DNA of 64,000 nt from Fibrobacterota bacterium (GCA_947466585.1 CANIEU010000004.1:62001-126000), one strand, 5' to 3'. Shown: positions 10,172 through 19,813, numbered from the stretch's first letter. A program made the numbers and translations. Notes: generated by a model not told the origin, from the sequence alone.

Positions 10172-11592
10172 GTGCGGGATGTGGGGTTGCGTTTGCTTTC
10201 GAATTCTCCAAGGTTGGCGAAGAACCGGATTTGCGATCGCACGGCTTTGTCGAAATCTCCGAGGTGCAGCGATTCGTTTTCGGAATGCGCATTGGTGTAG
10301 GGGTCTTCGATGCCCACAAGCAAGGCGGGGACGTCGCCGAGCACGCCCGTAAACATGTCCACGAAGGGAATGGTGCCGCCGCAGCCGATGCAAACGGCCT
10401 CGCTGCCATATCCGGCCGAGAGACTTTTTTTCGCAACTTCAAACACAGGGTGATCGGGTCGAGTCTTCCAGGGTTTGGCTCCCTGTTCGGGTACGGCCTC
10501 AAGGCGCAGTCCCCACGGACAGGTCGCTTGCAGGTGCTCGAGCACGATGGCGGTGCAACGATCCGGGTCCATGCCGGGAGCGAGACGCAACCCGATGCGG
10601 GCCCACGCGGAATCGAGCAACACATTGCCGGCGGATTTTCGGAGCCCGGCTTCGACAGCGTTGATGGAAAAGGCGGGTTCGCGCCAAGTCATGGAGAGCA
10701 GTTCGGAGGCGGAACCGAAAAGAGAAACGCCTTCCAAGATACCGGCCTGCTCTCTGAAAATTTCTTCCGTCATTCCCAATGCGCGGAAGTCCGCGGATTC
10801 TTCCGGGGTGGGGGGGACGACCTGCTCCAGCAATCCGGGGACGGCCACACGACCGCGTTCATCGGTCAAGGTCGCGAGCATTTTGCAGATGCCCGCGACG
10901 GGGTCGGGAATGGGGCCGCCCCACATGCCCGAGTGCAGCGGCGATTTGAGCGCGGCAACCGTGACATCGATGGTAATGAGTCCGCGTAAACTGGTGGTCA
11001 AGCTGGGCTTGCCGACATCGTAATTGGAAAGGTCGGTGAGCACCATGTAGTCGCAGGCGAGACGCGACTTGTAATGCTGCAAGTATTCGGCGAGATGGGG
11101 GCTGCCAATTTCCTCTTCGCCTTCGATCAGAACCTTGATGTTGACGGGTAAGGTGCCGGCGGTTTTGAGCCAAGCTGCGAGGGATGCCGCATGCACTGCA
11201 ATGCCGGCCTTGTCGTCGGCGGTGCCGCGTCCGTAGAGCCGTCCATCGCGTTCGGTCGGTTCAAAGGGCGGCGACTTCCACAATTCCTCGCGCATCGGCG
11301 GTTGCACGTCGTGGTGCGCATAGAGCAGAACCGTCGGTGCGTTTTCTGGGCCGGACCATTCCGCGAACACGCACGGGTGCGTTCCGGGCAGATCCCAAAG
11401 TTCTACGGTGGGCATGCCGGCATCGCGTAACCACGAGACGGTTGCCTCGGCGGAACGCTTCACGTTTTCGGGATCGTACCCGGCAAAGCTGACGCTCGGA
11501 ATGCGCGCGAGGGCTTTCAAGGATTCGACATGCGCATCCCGGTTTGCCTCGTAATGTGAAAGAGCGCGGGCGAGGGCATCCGTTGGGCTCAT
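10168..11592 (-). CDS. M20 family dipeptidase (metallopeptidase)
   Basis: A 474-residue cytosolic metallopeptidase. The M20 motifs are present: LYAHHDVQP for the first metal ligand, GRGTADDKAG for the bridging Asp, EGEEEIGSP with the catalytic and ligand Glu, and a C-terminal GCGGTIPF loop with the last His/metal region. Members cut dipeptides and related amides. It overlaps the oligopeptidase gene upstream and the ThiO-like gene downstream, both as ATGA, so the three are probably translated together. The order suggests peptide breakdown to dipeptides and then to amino acids. Confidence 0.9.
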   Translation of the reverse strand: MSPTDALARALSHYEANRDAHVESLKALARIPSVSFAGYDPENVKRSAEATVSWLRDAGMPTVELWDLPGTHPCVFAEWSGPENAPTVLLYAHHDVQPPMREELWKSPPFEPTERDGRLYGRGTADDKAGIAVHAASLAAWLKTAGTLPVNIKVLIEGEEEIGSPHLAEYLQHYKSRLACDYMVLTDLSNYDVGKPSLTTSLRGLITIDVTVAALKSPLHSGMWGGPIPDPVAGICKMLATLTDERGRVAVPGLLEQVVPPTPEESADFRALGMTEEIFREQAGILEGVSLFGSASELLSMTWREPAFSINAVEAGLRKSAGNVLLDSAWARIGLRLAPGMDPDRCTAIVLEHLQATCPWGLRLEAVPEQGAKPWKTRPDHPVFEVAKKSLSAGYGSEAVCIGCGGTIPFVDMFTGVLGDVPALLVGIEDPYTNAHSENESLHLGDFDKAVRSQIRFFANLGEFESKRNPTSRT

Positions 11593-13325
11593 ACTGCGGC
11601 GGCCCATTCCGCACGGACCGCCTCGATCAGCGGGCGTATGGTGGCTTCGGTCATATCGAACTTGCCCCCTGCGGCGGCGAACAGTTCGGCGAGTCCGCGC
11701 GTGCCGCCCAGCGAGAGGGCGAGCTTGTAGAGCGACAGCGCCTCGGTCGGGTTGTCGAGCGAGCGCTTCCACACCTGCAAGGCGCCTAACTGGGCGATAC
11801 CGTACTCGATGTAATAGAACGGGTATTCGAAGATATGCAGCTGCCGATGCCAAGCGTGGGCGCGATATTCTTCGAGACCGCTCCAGTCGATGTTCGGGCC
11901 GAACCGCGCGTCGAGGTCGAGCCAGAATTGCGTCCGCTGCGCCGGCGTATGATCGTGGGTGTAGATCCAGTGCTGAAAGGCGTCGATGGTGGCCACCCAA
12001 GGCAATATGCGGAATACCTCTTCGTCTTCGGCGCGGATGGCGCGGCGCGCTTCTTCGCGGCCGTAGAAGATTTCGAGATGCTTCGCGCCGAGACGTTCCA
12101 TCGACATGGAGGCGACCTCGCAGAACTCCATCACCGCGTGGCGGTTGAAGGGCAGCGCCTCGTCGCGCGCGAGCAGGTAGTGGAAGGCGTGTCCCGCCTC
12201 GTGCAGCAACGTGAACACGTCCTGATTCAGGCCCACCGAGTTCATGAAGATGAAGGGCAGGCGGGTTTCGGTGAGGCTGCTCTGGTATCCGCCCGGAGCC
12301 TTGCCCACGCGGTTTTCGAGGTCCATCAATCCGCCGTCGCGCAGCACCGAAAACAGCTCGCGCAATTCGGGATCAAGCTTGGCGAAAATGGTATCGACAC
12401 CCGCCACGAGCTCTTCCGAGGTCTTGAACGGTTTAAGAGGCACACGTCCGTGCGAGTCGCAGTTCAAATCCCAAGGGCGCAGCGTTTCGAGCCCGAGCGC
12501 CCGGCGGTGCCCCTCCAAAGCTTCGCGATATACCGGCACCACGGCCTTTTCCACCGCGGCATGAAAATCAAAACATTCTTTCGGCGTGTAGTCCCGGAGA
12601 TTGTTTTGGAAGGTATAGTCGACGAATTCAAGACCCACATTGGCCGCGACCTTTTTGCGCAGCACCAGCATCTGGTCGTACAACGCGTCGAGCGCATCGC
12701 GATCTTGCAAGCGGCGCGCTGCGATTGCGCGCCAAGCTTTTTCGCGCTTTTCTCGATCAGGCTCCTGCAGAATGGGGGAGAGCTGACTGAGGGTTTTGGT
12801 TTCGCCTTCCCACTCAACCGTTTGTGAGCCGGTGATCTTTTGGTACTCGTTCGAAAGCTTGGTGAGCTCGGTGTAGAGCGGGATGTTTTCTTCGCGGTAC
12901 AGTTCGATGCCGCTTTTGACTGCGGTAATCCACTTAGCGTGGTCTTCGGGAAGATGCACAGTATCGGGGTGCGCGATCAGTTTGCGGTTCAGCGCGTCGC
13001 CGATGGGTGCGAGTTCGGGATCGATTTTTTCCACGAAGTGCAGGTACGCGGCCTCGATGGTTTTGTCTTGCGTGTAACAGGTCATTTCTATGTAGCGGCG
13101 GGCGCTCTCTTCGCCCACGGCATCCGAAATTTCGGACCAGTCGGCGATCCACTGCTTGAGCGCATGCGCATCCGGCAGCGGACGCTTTTGCAGTTCGTCC
13201 CAAAGCGGTTTTTGAGCGTCCCAATCTCCGAGGTCGATTTCTTGGGGAACGAAGCGGCGAGGGTAAAGGGTCGAGGGTCTCTTGGCGGTCTGTTGCCAGG
13301 CGAGTTTCGGTGCGGGCGCGATCAT
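11589..13325 (-). CDS. pepF: M3 family oligoendopeptidase
   Basis: A 578-residue zinc peptidase of the M3B oligoendopeptidase F group. The zinc site HEAGH is at 375-379 within FTLLHEAGHAFHYLL, and the typical third-ligand region (FCEVASMSMERLG) follows about 30 residues later. The length is normal for the family. The ATG at 13325 is the start that removes a non-homologous 32-residue extension; an AGAAGAG stretch just upstream is a weak ribosome site. It is the first gene of the coupled three-gene peptidase set. No signal peptide is seen, so it should act in the cytoplasm. Confidence 0.9.
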   Translation of the reverse strand: MIAPAPKLAWQQTAKRPSTLYPRRFVPQEIDLGDWDAQKPLWDELQKRPLPDAHALKQWIADWSEISDAVGEESARRYIEMTCYTQDKTIEAAYLHFVEKIDPELAPIGDALNRKLIAHPDTVHLPEDHAKWITAVKSGIELYREENIPLYTELTKLSNEYQKITGSQTVEWEGETKTLSQLSPILQEPDREKREKAWRAIAARRLQDRDALDALYDQMLVLRKKVAANVGLEFVDYTFQNNLRDYTPKECFDFHAAVEKAVVPVYREALEGHRRALGLETLRPWDLNCDSHGRVPLKPFKTSEELVAGVDTIFAKLDPELRELFSVLRDGGLMDLENRVGKAPGGYQSSLTETRLPFIFMNSVGLNQDVFTLLHEAGHAFHYLLARDEALPFNRHAVMEFCEVASMSMERLGAKHLEIFYGREEARRAIRAEDEEVFRILPWVATIDAFQHWIYTHDHTPAQRTQFWLDLDARFGPNIDWSGLEEYRAHAWHRQLHIFEYPFYYIEYGIAQLGALQVWKRSLDNPTEALSLYKLALSLGGTRGLAELFAAAGGKFDMTEATIRPLIEAVRAEWAAAV

Positions 13326-13437
13326 GGCGGGTCTCTTCTTTGTGATGCTGTGCAGAAACAGGAATTTAACAAGAACGGCTATCGGGAAGGCGCGGTCCGC
13401 ATGCGGGGAACTCCCTCCCATTACTTATTTTCAAACC

Positions 13438-13749
13438 ATGCCTGCTTACGCCAATAGCTCCGATAAAAGTCATTTCGTGTGCCCGAACTGCGGAGCCGAT
13501 GTGCCCCCCAAAGCCTTGGCCTGCCCCGAGTGCGGTGCCGACGAAAATGCGGGATGGAACGACATCGGGTATGTGGGTGGCGGCTTGTCCGATCCTGAGG
13601 ATGTTTTCGGTCAAGAGGATTACCGCGCTGCCTTCGACCGCGAATTCGGCGAAGTCGTCAAACCCGACGGCATCAAGCCGATCTGGTGGATCACGGGGAT
13701 TGTATTGCTGGCAATTTTCCTGTACGGAGCTCTTCGTTCGTTCCTGTAA
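13438..13749 (+). CDS. Small zinc-ribbon membrane protein
   Basis: A 103-residue protein with a four-cysteine zinc ribbon at residues about 15-33 (CPNCGADVPPKALACPECG), an acidic middle and one C-terminal transmembrane helix (WWITGIVLLAIFLYGAL). This is the common bacterial zinc-ribbon-plus-anchor design, function unknown. The ATG at 13438 starts directly ahead of the ribbon; longer upstream frames run into the divergent pepF promoter region. prfC follows 102 bases later on the same strand. Confidence 0.75.
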   Translation: MPAYANSSDKSHFVCPNCGADVPPKALACPECGADENAGWNDIGYVGGGLSDPEDVFGQEDYRAAFDREFGEVVKPDGIKPIWWITGIVLLAIFLYGALRSFL

Positions 13750-13851
13750 ATCGGCGATCCGCCGCAGGCACACCGCTTAGCTCCACCGCGTCCCGAACGT
13801 AGTAGGGGTGCCACCGAAACCCGCCCAAAACGGCTATCTTTCCCCCTCCCC

Positions 13852-15450
13852 ATGACCCTCGAAGAAGAAATCCTCCGGCGCCGCACGTTCGCGATCGTAA
13901 GTCACCCTGACGCGGGTAAAACCACGATCACCGAAAAGTTTCTGTGGTTCGGTGGAGCGATCCGCGAGGCGGGCCACGTGCGCGCCAAAACGGGGAAAAA
14001 GTTCACCACCTCCGACTGGATGAAAATCGAGCAGCAGCGCGGTATTTCTGTGTCGTCCTCGGTGCTCTCCTTCCCGTACTCCGGCTGCCAGATCAACCTC
14101 GTGGACACCCCGGGTCACCAGGACTTTTCCGAAGACACCTACCGCGCGCTCACCGCCGTCGATTCCGCGCTCGTGCTGATCGACTCCGCGAAGGGTGTCG
14201 AATTGCAGACCATGAAGCTGATGGAAGTCTGCCGTTTGCGCAAGACGCCGATCACGGTTTTCATGAACAAAATGGATCGTGATGCGCTCGACCCGTTGGC
14301 TCTGATGGACGAAGTGGAGCGCGTGCTCGGCGTGCAATGTGCCCCGCGCACCTTGCCCATCGGCAACGGCAAAGCATTTCAGGGCGTGTATTCCTTCATC
14401 GATGATACGGTGCATTTGTTCCAGCCCGAATCCGATACGGGCGAGGGTGACATCCGCAAGGTTACGGGCATCGACGATCCCAAACTCGACGAGTGGTTCG
14501 ATGCGAAATATCTCAAGGAGTTCCGCGATCAGGCCGAGTTGGCCATGGGCGCTATGCCCCCGTTCGATCGCGAGAAGTATCTGCGCGGCGATCAGGCACC
14601 GGTGTATTTCGGATCGGGTATCAGCAACTTCGGCGTAAAACACCTACTCGACAGCTTCGTGGCGGTCGCACCATCGCCCATGCCACGGCATGCGCGCGAA
14701 CGCGAAGTCGCGGCCACCGAAGAAAAGTTCACCGGATTCGTGTTCAAGATCCAGGCCAATACCGATCCCAAGCATCGCGACCGCGTCGCCTTCGTACGCG
14801 TGTGCTCCGGAAAGTTCACCCGCGGCGAACGCGTGGTGCATGTGCGTACGGGCCGTCAGGTGCGCCTCGCCGCACCCACCGCCATGATGGCCAATGACCG
14901 TGCGATTCTCGAGGAAGCATTCGCCGGCGACATCATCGGCATTCACGATCCCGGACTCTACAGCATCAGCGATACCCTTTCCGAAACCGAGACGCTGAAC
15001 TTCGACGGCATTCCCGACTTTGCACCCGAGCATTTTTCCAAGGTGTATCTCACCGATCCGCTCAAAAGCAAACAGCTGCAACAGGGGTTGCGGCAGTTGT
15101 CGGAAGAAGGCGCGACGCAATTGTTCTACCCACTCAGCGGCCCCATTCCGGTATTGGGCGTTGTGGGCGTGCTGCAGTTTGACGTGATCAAGTTCCGCAT
15201 CGAAGAAGAGTACGGCGCCAAGTGCCGCTTCGAAGGCGCGTCCATCTGGCAGGCACGGTGGGTGGTGGCCGATAACGCTGCGGATGCCGAAGCCTTGCAG
15301 GATCTCGCCGCATTCCGTGCCGAGCATTTATTCGATCTCGCGCAAGACAAAAAAGGCAACCTCGTTTATCTCTGTCCCAACGAGTTTCGTTTGCAAACGG
15401 TTGAAAAGAATTACCCGAAGTTACGATTCGACAAATTTCACGTCGCCTGA
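13852..15450 (+). CDS. prfC: Peptide chain release factor 3
   Basis: A 532-residue translational GTPase that removes RF1 and RF2 from the ribosome after peptide release. G1 is SHPDAGKTTITE, the switch I region carries GISVSSSVLSF, G3 is DTPGHQDF and G4 is NKMDRD. The RF3-specific C-terminal half contains VYFGSGISNFGV and VGVLQFDVIKFRIEEEY. The length is standard. It is probably a single-gene unit or follows the zinc-ribbon gene. Confidence 0.97.
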   Translation: MTLEEEILRRRTFAIVSHPDAGKTTITEKFLWFGGAIREAGHVRAKTGKKFTTSDWMKIEQQRGISVSSSVLSFPYSGCQINLVDTPGHQDFSEDTYRALTAVDSALVLIDSAKGVELQTMKLMEVCRLRKTPITVFMNKMDRDALDPLALMDEVERVLGVQCAPRTLPIGNGKAFQGVYSFIDDTVHLFQPESDTGEGDIRKVTGIDDPKLDEWFDAKYLKEFRDQAELAMGAMPPFDREKYLRGDQAPVYFGSGISNFGVKHLLDSFVAVAPSPMPRHAREREVAATEEKFTGFVFKIQANTDPKHRDRVAFVRVCSGKFTRGERVVHVRTGRQVRLAAPTAMMANDRAILEEAFAGDIIGIHDPGLYSISDTLSETETLNFDGIPDFAPEHFSKVYLTDPLKSKQLQQGLRQLSEEGATQLFYPLSGPIPVLGVVGVLQFDVIKFRIEEEYGAKCRFEGASIWQARWVVADNAADAEALQDLAAFRAEHLFDLAQDKKGNLVYLCPNEFRLQTVEKNYPKLRFDKFHVA

Positions 15451-15786
15451 GAAAGATCCGAACTGGTAAGGGTTAGGTCGGTGGCGCTATCGCAGCCCGA
15501 CCCCTCCCCCGGGAGCCCCTGATAGCCCCTTTCAACCTCCTAGGGCGCCTCTCAGACTGATATTGACGTTTATTTAACGGTGTATACCCAGATTCCGGGT
15601 TCTTGTGATAAAACGTTTGATTTCATGCCATTGCATGCCATTTCGTCGAACGGTTGAGCGTATTTTGTCTGGATAATACCATTAAAATCCGTCAATTTTT
15701 TCAAAAACCGACGATATTATTTCGGGTACGGTAGTAAATTCCTTCAAACGCGTGTCCTACGCTGGGACACTTCCGGGAGGGTTTGC
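15451..15786 (+). other. Gene-free 336-bp leader before the T9SS-tailed dehydrogenase
   Basis: After the prfC stop the sequence becomes AT-rich from about 15560. It contains the direct repeat CATGCCATT twice (about 15624-15642) and, next to the ribosome site, a hairpin: GTGTCC at 15752-15757 pairs with GGACAC at 15765-15770. GGGAGG at 15775-15780 precedes the ATG at 15787. No clear -35/-10 pair or prfC terminator could be assigned. Confidence 0.5.
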
Positions 15787-17619
15787 ATGAAACGTTCACT
15801 GTCTATATCCACCTTTGCTTTGTCGCTTGTGCTGGGCGTTACGGGAGTGCACGCGCAGTCCTGGACGAACGCTTATACGTCGGCGACTGCCACGGGCACC
15901 TGTACGGGATTGCCCGCGGCGCTCAACACGGGCTTCACCACGACTCCGGTTGTGAGCCAGGCGCTGTTTGCCTCGGTCGCTCCGGTCCGTATTCTGAAGA
16001 TGGCGTTCTGGAAGCAGCCCTCTGCCCAGTACAACGACATCTACATGATTGAAAAAGGCATCTCCAGCGGTACGACCGCCCGTGTCCTGTATTACAACGG
16101 CGCCACCAGCGCTCTCAGCGTGATGGGCACCATCCCGAACGTCAACTTTGGTGGCGGCGGCGTTCAAGAAGACGGTGGAATCGGCATAGCCGTCAATCCG
16201 GTGACTCATGGCACCGACAATTACATCTACATCGACTATTCGGTCGGTAACGCCACCAACGCGGCGTCCTGGACGAACGGTTGGCGCATTTCGCGCTTCA
16301 CGATCGATCCCACAACCAAGGTGATGGATCTCGCCTCGGAAAAGATCCTCCTCACGGTTCCGGCTTGGCACAACGCGCGCTGGCACACCGGTGGCGCCAT
16401 GCAGTTCGACAACTTCGGCAACCTCTACATCGCCACCGGTGATAACGAGGCCCTCGCTACGGGCGCCGGCAACACGGCCGACCTGCGCGGTGCCGTTCTC
16501 CGCATCAAACCAGATACTTCCGCTCGCGGTTATTCGATTCCCGCCGGCAACTTCGGCGACTACTGGGCGCAGAAGTGGCAGGACTCCGGTCTGACTGACC
16601 GTGCCGCGAAGTACCGTGACACCTCCAAGGTCAAGGCCGAGCTCTACGTTAAGGGCAGCCGTAATCCCTACACCATCAGCGTCGACAAGAACCGTCTTGG
16701 CTGGTTGCAGTGGTCGGAATGCGGCCCGGATGCACAGCGCAGCGAAGAGCACAGCTTCACCACCAAGCCGGCGTTCAGCGGCTGGCCTTTCTGGGCCGGC
16801 AATGGCGTGCGTCAGACCGCCAAGGCGGGCAGCTATTCGGAGTCGCCCGACGTGACTGACTGGGCGGCGTTCAACCCGACCACGGTGACGACGCAGATTC
16901 CGTATACTAACTACGTGGGCATCGCGGGTGTTGACACCTTCCCTCCGATGCACGTTCCCTCCTATGTCTACAGCAGCCCGTCTTGCGCGGCCGGCGGTGG
17001 ACCGATCATCCGTTACGATGGTCGCATCAACAACCCGAACAAGATGCCTCCGCACCTTGATTACACTACGATGTTCTCCGACTTCACCGTGACGAGCGCG
17101 ACCTCCATCTGGGCGAAGGCGATCGACACCGCTACAAAGTCCAATAATGCTACGCCCGCTTCGGCGACCTCGGTGTTCACGATGACCAAAACCGGCCGTC
17201 CGAATACGAGCAACCCGGTTGACTTTCAGCAGGGTGCCGATGGTTCGTTGTACATGGTTGACTGGGGCACGGGTTGCTGTAACGTGGACGGCGGTGCCGC
17301 CAACGGCGGTATCGTGCGTATCGCCTACACCGGCACCTGCCAGGATCCGGGTCTCAGCCCGGCCGGCCCGGTTGGGCTTGAATCCCAGATCATTCGCGGC
17401 TCTGTGGAATGGCTCCGTATGGGCGCGAACTCGGTTTTCGTGAATGCCGATGGTCGCCACACGGTCCAGATTCTGGACGTGAGCGGTCGTCTGATTCAGA
17501 CCTTCACCGGCACGGGAACAGCAACCTACAACATGCCGGCACTGGCTAATGGCAAGATCTTCGTGTTGCGCGTCACGACTCCGCTCGGCACTGCCGTGCG
17601 TACGTTCAGCCGCATCTAA
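15787..17619 (+). CDS. Secreted glucose/sorbosone dehydrogenase-like beta propeller with T9SS sorting-like tail
   Basis: A 610-residue exported protein. Residues 1-23 are a clear signal peptide ending GVHAQ. The body resembles the PQQ-dependent glucose/sorbosone dehydrogenase propeller: GGGVQEDGGIGIAVNP, WHTGGAMQFDNFGNLYIATGD, LRGAVLRIKPD and KGSRNPYTISVD. The C-terminal 75 residues (VFVNADGRHTVQILDVSGRLIQTF ending FVLRVTTPLGTAVRTF) look like a type A T9SS sorting domain. It should therefore be exported by Sec, carried through T9SS and cut, perhaps by the C25 protein at 4805. It stands alone with its own terminator. Substrate and cofactor are inferred from the fold only. Confidence 0.8.
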   Translation: MKRSLSISTFALSLVLGVTGVHAQSWTNAYTSATATGTCTGLPAALNTGFTTTPVVSQALFASVAPVRILKMAFWKQPSAQYNDIYMIEKGISSGTTARVLYYNGATSALSVMGTIPNVNFGGGGVQEDGGIGIAVNPVTHGTDNYIYIDYSVGNATNAASWTNGWRISRFTIDPTTKVMDLASEKILLTVPAWHNARWHTGGAMQFDNFGNLYIATGDNEALATGAGNTADLRGAVLRIKPDTSARGYSIPAGNFGDYWAQKWQDSGLTDRAAKYRDTSKVKAELYVKGSRNPYTISVDKNRLGWLQWSECGPDAQRSEEHSFTTKPAFSGWPFWAGNGVRQTAKAGSYSESPDVTDWAAFNPTTVTTQIPYTNYVGIAGVDTFPPMHVPSYVYSSPSCAAGGGPIIRYDGRINNPNKMPPHLDYTTMFSDFTVTSATSIWAKAIDTATKSNNATPASATSVFTMTKTGRPNTSNPVDFQQGADGSLYMVDWGTGCCNVDGGAANGGIVRIAYTGTCQDPGLSPAGPVGLESQIIRGSVEWLRMGANSVFVNADGRHTVQILDVSGRLIQTFTGTGTATYNMPALANGKIFVLRVTTPLGTAVRTFSRI

Positions 17620-17640
17620 CCAGGTCTGATCTTTATCAAA

Positions 17641-17677
17641 AAAGGCCGTCGGGGAAACCCGGCGGCCTTTTGTTTTT
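17641..17677 (+). terminator. Intrinsic terminator of the dehydrogenase gene
   Basis: AAAGGCCG-T-CGGG pairs with CCCG-G-CGGCCTTT around a GAAA tetraloop (17641-17670), followed by a T-rich run. It is 21 bases past the stop codon. Confidence 0.92.
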
Positions 17678-17880
17678 TAGGGGTTTCAGAATGCTAAAAA
17701 GCGGCCGCCGGCTTGCCGGAACCTTGGGTTAGCGTAGAGATCCGAACCGTCCAAAATCCGCACGGAATGCCGACCTTCCCCAATTTTAATCAGGGCCTTT
17801 TTTAGCTTAAATTCGAAAGGGTGACAGGATTTTACAACAAATTCGAGGTATTTAAGCCCTGCCGGAGGTAAACTATATCA

Positions 17881-19779
17881 ATGGATAAAGCTGCTTCGCT
17901 GTACCACACCCATCATCGCTTTCATATTCCGGTCATGGGTACCGGTTTCACCCTTGACACCCCCCTCCGAGTGGCCCAATTTGGCATCAGTTCGGTGATG
18001 TCCTTGGTCGACGATATGTTGATCGAGCGGATCCGCAAGCATTACTGCAAGGTGTACGGGTTGCCCTACGAAGTAATCGTGCAGAGTCATCCGGACGCCC
18101 GGGCGGCACGCATCACCGCCTGGTTGAATCTTGTTCAGGACAAGGTGGATGAACAGGTCGCAGCCATCAAGGCACTGCCGTTTTTACCCGAAGGTGAAGA
18201 GAACAACAAGACCCTTTATTTCTCCTACTTGCCTGATACTTCACCTGTCAAACAGTTGTATCTGCGTTGGCAGGCTGCGGCCACACCGGAGAAACCCGCA
18301 CTCGAAGCGGAACTGAACGACTGCATCGTGGCGGGCATGCTCGATGTGAACATCATGACCAAGCTCGACCGCCTGCCCTACGGCAAGGACGGCCTTCCGC
18401 TTCCCACGGAGTTCAGCGACGCCAAGGCCGCGCTGCGCGGCTTCGCTTTGTCCCGCGCTCGCGGCAACATGGTGTTCAGCGCGGGTATCAACCCAACCCT
18501 GTACGGCAGTCTCGAGCAATTCCCCGACTTCTATCCGACCCAAGGGCCAGACGGCGTCGAGGCTCCCAAGAAGGGCGTGACGCTCAAGGTGACGGACTAC
18601 CGGTCCAGCATGATTCAGGGTCGCTTCCTCGCGAAGAAGGGTATCGAAGTACGCGAGTTCCGCATCGAGTCGGCGCTGAATTGCGGCGGCCATGCCTTCG
18701 CCTCCGACGGATTCCTGATCGGCCCTATCGTGCAGGAGTTCGCCGACAACCGCGAAAAATTCCCTGAGATGTTCGAGCCCCTCATCGAGAACTCCTTCAA
18801 GAAGAAGGGGCTCGAGTATCCCGCAGCGCGCAAGAACCGCCGCATCGATGTGACCGCACAGGGCGGTATCGGTAATCAGGGCGAGATGCGCCGCGTGCTC
18901 GACGGAGCCAACGGAGGCTTCGGCCTCGATGCGACCGGATGGGGAAGCCCCTTTCTGCTCGTGCCCGAGGTGACCTCACTCGATCAGCACACGCGCGACC
19001 AGCTCGCAGCGGCCCGCGAAGAGGATCTTTATCAGAGCGATGCCTCACCGCTTGGCATTTTGTTTAACAACCTGCGTGGGTCCAGCTCCGAAGAGTGGAC
19101 GCACAAGCAGATTGAAACCGGACGCCCCGGATCGGCTTGCCCGAAGGGTTACTTGGTTTCCAACACCGAGTTTACCGAGAAGCCCATTTGCACCGCCTCC
19201 AAGGAATATCAGGCCCTGAAGCTGAAGGCCCTGGGCTATGAAGCGGTGCCGGCTCTCGCGGGCGCGAACCCGGCTCTCAAGTACATCTACGCCAAACAGT
19301 GCATCTGCGATCAGCTCGGCAACGGCGCCTTGATCGAAATGGGGGAGACCGCCGAGCGCGCCCCCGTGTCGGTGTGCCCGGGTCCGAACATCGCCTACTT
19401 CGACCGCATGTACACCATGCGCGAGATGATCGATCACATTTACGGACGCGGCCCTTCGCTGGTTCCCGCCGACCGCCCGCACATGTTCGCCAAGGATTTG
19501 CGCTTGTACGTGGATTACTACGAGCGTCTGGTGACCAAGCACACCTTGGTCGGCGATCCGACCGCGGACTACCTGCGCGAGTTCAAGGAAAACCTGGAAA
19601 CCGGCATGCGCTACTACGCACCGCTGCTTTCGGGAACGCCGTTTCCCGGTGAGAACTTTGCGTCGCTTGCTGCCGAGATCTCGCAGCAGTCCTTGCGACT
19701 CGAGGAGTTGTGGCTCAGCGTGGCTCCTGAAGCCGAGCGTGAGGCTGGTGTGGCCGCGCTGGCGACCTCTGCGCCCTGA
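17881..19779 (+). CDS. Large conserved protein of unknown function with C-terminal cysteine cluster
   Basis: This 632-residue soluble protein has no signal peptide. The N-terminus (RFHIPVMGTGFTLDTPLRVA, then FGISSVMSLVDDMLIE) recalls the start of FMN-binding TIM barrels such as nitronate monooxygenase and glutamate synthase, but the match is only suggestive. Another distinctive block is ALNCGGHAFASDGFLIGP. Five cysteines lie close together at 420, 437, 474, 476 and 499, which could bind an iron-sulfur cluster. GGAGG at 17864-17868 precedes the ATG by 12 bases. I recall similar unnamed proteins in Bacteroidota, but cannot give a function. It is a single-gene unit with its own terminator. Confidence 0.75.
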   Translation: MDKAASLYHTHHRFHIPVMGTGFTLDTPLRVAQFGISSVMSLVDDMLIERIRKHYCKVYGLPYEVIVQSHPDARAARITAWLNLVQDKVDEQVAAIKALPFLPEGEENNKTLYFSYLPDTSPVKQLYLRWQAAATPEKPALEAELNDCIVAGMLDVNIMTKLDRLPYGKDGLPLPTEFSDAKAALRGFALSRARGNMVFSAGINPTLYGSLEQFPDFYPTQGPDGVEAPKKGVTLKVTDYRSSMIQGRFLAKKGIEVREFRIESALNCGGHAFASDGFLIGPIVQEFADNREKFPEMFEPLIENSFKKKGLEYPAARKNRRIDVTAQGGIGNQGEMRRVLDGANGGFGLDATGWGSPFLLVPEVTSLDQHTRDQLAAAREEDLYQSDASPLGILFNNLRGSSSEEWTHKQIETGRPGSACPKGYLVSNTEFTEKPICTASKEYQALKLKALGYEAVPALAGANPALKYIYAKQCICDQLGNGALIEMGETAERAPVSVCPGPNIAYFDRMYTMREMIDHIYGRGPSLVPADRPHMFAKDLRLYVDYYERLVTKHTLVGDPTADYLREFKENLETGMRYYAPLLSGTPFPGENFASLAAEISQQSLRLEELWLSVAPEAEREAGVAALATSAP

Positions 19780-19813
19780 CTCTGGGCCAGGCGATAGGGG
19801 ATACGGAAATGGC

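Noticed and set aside
13282-13437. N-terminal extension of the zinc-ribbon protein from 13282
   Set aside because: It would overlap the divergent pepF start and has no ribosome site, while the ATG at 13438 begins just before the conserved ribbon.
15796-17460. A 554-codon open frame on the minus strand across the dehydrogenase gene
   Set aside because: Arg/Gly/His-rich shadow with no signal or domain; the plus-strand gene has signal peptide, ribosome site and terminator.
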